Shown here piece after piece: positions 63,201-64,000 of a stretch of DNA of 64,000 nt (position 1 is the stretch's first letter; each line of letters begins with the position of its first letter). The notes beneath the pieces are model-generated. The model was not told where the DNA came from. It searched no databases and was given only the letters and a program-made list of their open reading frames with translations. The stretch comes from Holophagae bacterium (GTDB lineage Bacteria > Acidobacteriota > Holophagae > Acanthopleuribacterales > Acanthopleuribacteraceae), in NCBI GenBank assembly GCA_030429565.1, contig JAUIFE010000005.1:372001-436000 (forward strand), in the 5' to 3' direction. The translations under genes were made by a program, and so were the position numbers.

Positions 63201-63631
63201 CGCAGCAGGTAGCGCTTGATTTCACTTTCGCCGCGTTCTTCCCACGACTCCGCGTCGCGGCTGGTGAAGGATAGTTCGAGCCAGGGTACGAAGCCTACCC
63301 AGTAATCGCGGCCCTCCGGCTGCGTTTTGCGATAACGGACAACCGGAAAAGGGATCGCCAGACTTTTGCTCCAAGACACGTTTTCGTGATGGGCCGCGAC
63401 GGCAATCGTCAACCGTTCCACCGTCGCGTCCTCGGCACTGAGGTTTTGGGCGTAGTGGTCGCTTTGATCATTAGGCAAAGCCGTTTCCAATAATGTTTTG
63501 AGTTTGCTGAGCGCCTGTTCGGGGTAGTGGCCGATGGACGTATATCGGACGTTGAAAAGGCTACTCGCCAAAAAACGATCTTCATCGAGCTGTGCCAACA
63601 CGACGGATAGGCGGTACGAAATACGCGACAT
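60263..63631 (-). CDS. Clp/Hsp100-like double-AAA protein, first gene of the operon, 1122 aa
   Basis: N-terminal region 1 to about 200, with FPVVRYRKTQ and FVPWLELSFTSRD, comparable to FVPILDLHFFYDKE in the 757-aa protein. D1: LLVGPSGVGKSA (Lys 240), AGRSGFGEWQEV, and Walker B region LLLGSLFEL that lacks the acidic pair. D2: FIGPTGVGKTE (Lys 510), VVFDEFEKA (Asp 571, Glu 572), RPEIYNRID and LGARALKR. A C-terminal extension (about 770-1122) starts with a probable coiled coil. AAAGGA precedes the ATG. The 91-bp gap upstream should carry the operon promoter. Confidence 0.85.
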   Translation of the reverse strand: MSRISYRLSVVLAQLDEDRFLASSLFNVRYTSIGHYPEQALSKLKTLLETALPNDQSDHYAQNLSAEDATVERLTIAVAAHHENVSWSKSLAIPFPVVRYRKTQPEGRDYWVGFVPWLELSFTSRDAESWEERGESEIKRYLLRIGASRDLQQLVAESQSQEVTLDHLNIELDFPSTLARLKGEQAQKKCPVEGNARRLERDKNALPTFGRDAEIQRIGDALLRTNRCGILLVGPSGVGKSAIVREMIQRQTAKGFARFKFFETNGARLIAGRSGFGEWQEVVNEMIEAAASKNYVLLLGSLFELSNVGQSVSVQQGIAAFLRPHIASGRLAVICECTSEHYLLLEKKEPNLLQAFERIDIDEPDAGQTQAILEAAADFRQKRFGLTITPAARRMLVKLFGRFAAYSAQPGPLMRFLDNLCLETARGEKIEEGHIIERFSQVSGLPPFILDRKLPMSLSETRAFFESAIIGQHRAIGHMVDMLATVKARLTQPGRPICSLLFIGPTGVGKTESAKALAKRLFGDEDRLTRFDMSEYADEIGVRRLLAGDAKEAGLLTALVREQPFSLVVFDEFEKAHPQFFDLLLQILGDARLTDDYGRTARFDNTVIIMTSNLGAERFDRGRIAMVGDSGHKDPAQQHFTHEVRRFLRPEIYNRIDVIVPFHGLSRDDIAAVTQLELAKLKRRAGLSENDLSLTVDEAVVDTLIDKGYDAKLGARALKRAVDQHLALPLAARMARGDLKGIAGFTAEMGPDGVVIGDVPLKTQMKDNAAAGVTVGFLSQIRGLRRQAEAMALSPQIERVRGRLESLNYRLQRHLKAVAKNPKTKPLWDRAELHQQIQLITGQLQNLDRFLNDLREFEDYCQEKWHGFPVEPQPKHGTLPQFKERFLAQLITFYRYQIKEPDHMVLGLFGPKRDLIEKMAGIYVAACFSAGMKVAVTLYFTKEQNPTSAFQKSDVTQPATPAAEGKKSASGEQSKRRSALAERNIFLRRPQADVSVGDEATFARLLAEHPDPIHGLALEIDGPNAGIWFAGESNYHIWDEDENFVRVDGSRKKVVDYTPPEGVVGPPPKIRPVRRNYLTKYGVIQDRDLPQVTIRKIANWSEALTTLHRIWLLETLAEVFEP

Positions 63632-63722
63632 GGGTTTCCTTTGTGGCCTGTTTACTGGGAAATGGTCAATGAGACGATGCGTCCCTTGCTTTTAAGCGCA
63701 AAATGACGTTGAATCCGGTTAC

Positions 63723-64000
63723 TTAATACGAAGATTTCTCTTGCGTCGGCGTTTGCGGTCCGTACTCGAGCTTTTCGGCGAGGAAGGGCAAGACCAGATC
63801 GATCGGGTGCGGGCAGTCGTCGTGGCCGCAGGGGACTTCCTGGTAACGGACGTCGGCGGCCAAGTCGCGTAACTGACGGGCGAAATGGATGGGAATCAGG
63901 GTGTCTTGCGTACCGTGATAAATGAGCAGCGGCTGCTGAAACGCCGCCACGATCTTTGTATTGTCGAAGCGATCACGCAGTAAAAACCCGGGTTTGCGAT
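63723..64000 (-). CDS. Alpha/beta hydrolase (ABHD13/17-like), C-terminal part, cut by window edge
   Basis: The frame is open through the right edge; reading from the edge gives LLRDRFDNTKIVAAF, then PLLIYHGTQDTLIPIHFARQL and CGHDDCPHP. This is the end of a serine hydrolase: the Asp of the triad in GTQD and the His in GHDD. The nucleophile elbow lies outside the window. Substrate unknown. It is on the same strand as the Clp-like operon, 91 bp before it. Confidence 0.75.
   Translation of the reverse strand, partial: RKPGFLLRDRFDNTKIVAAFQQPLLIYHGTQDTLIPIHFARQLRDLAADVRYQEVPCGHDDCPHPIDLVLPFLAEKLEYGPQTPTQEKSSY

Overview
The window reads as a GC-rich chromosome segment of a free-living Gram-negative bacterium with a large regulatory repertoire. 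Supporting traits are periplasmic binding proteins, OmpA-type peptidoglycan-binding domains, a MipA-like outer-membrane protein, four ECF sigma factors, two sigma/Ser-Thr-kinase pairs, a five-PAS hybrid histidine kinase, an olefin (ole) locus and many TTG/GTG starts. ECF sigma factors next to cytoplasmic Ser/Thr kinases are frequent in Acidobacteriota, Planctomycetota and Verrucomicrobiota; an acidobacterial (Holophagae-like) origin is my best guess, by inference only. I see no rRNA, tRNA, CRISPR array, prophage or intact insertion sequence.

Layout. 1-3425: two exported amidohydrolases (minus; the first is cut by the window edge). 3892-10408: glycosyltransferase, halogenase-like flavoprotein and chorismate-lyase-like gene (minus), then a PAS protein, a hotdog thioesterase and a PaaK-like ligase (plus); this set could make and modify a 4-hydroxybenzoate-type metabolite. 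10853-14047: ECF sigma/anti-sigma pair, MipA/OmpV protein, AlkD-like protein. 14070-16049: Ser/Thr kinase and ECF sigma (minus). 16050-17748: a long gap holding a strong terminator with no gene in front of it. 17749-26659: TraB-like membrane protein, GGDEF/EAL protein, type II thioesterase, TPR protein, AlaX-type editing protein, aldo/keto reductase, YceI protein. 27089-30724: oleA-oleB-oleC without oleD. 30921-38132: response regulator and giant hybrid kinase with overlapping ends, then a second ECF sigma and Ser/Thr kinase.

38527-52500 is the first region of special interest. It holds a lipoprotein, a membrane-embedded spermidine-synthase-like protein, two periplasmic-binding-protein/OmpA fusions, a membrane-anchored VWA protein, a coiled-coil membrane protein, a PspA/IM30 (bacterial ESCRT-III) protein, a complete ABC importer (binding protein, permease, ATPase) and a two-domain AAA ATPase whose first domain looks inactive. 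Spacing, overlaps and shared domains suggest one envelope-maintenance system that combines solute sensing, peptidoglycan anchoring and PspA remodelling. A fourth ECF sigma gene converges on its end.

54685-63631 is the second. Three consecutive Hsp100/Clp-like double-AAA proteins (1122, 1103 and 757 aa) are joined by ATGA overlaps. Each has a similar but unrecognised N-terminal region and a first AAA domain with an altered Walker B, while the second AAA domain is intact. They look like dedicated subunits of one unfoldase machine rather than three housekeeping chaperones. A repeat-rich noncoding stretch follows them (54163-54684), and an alpha/beta hydrolase gene leaves the window upstream.
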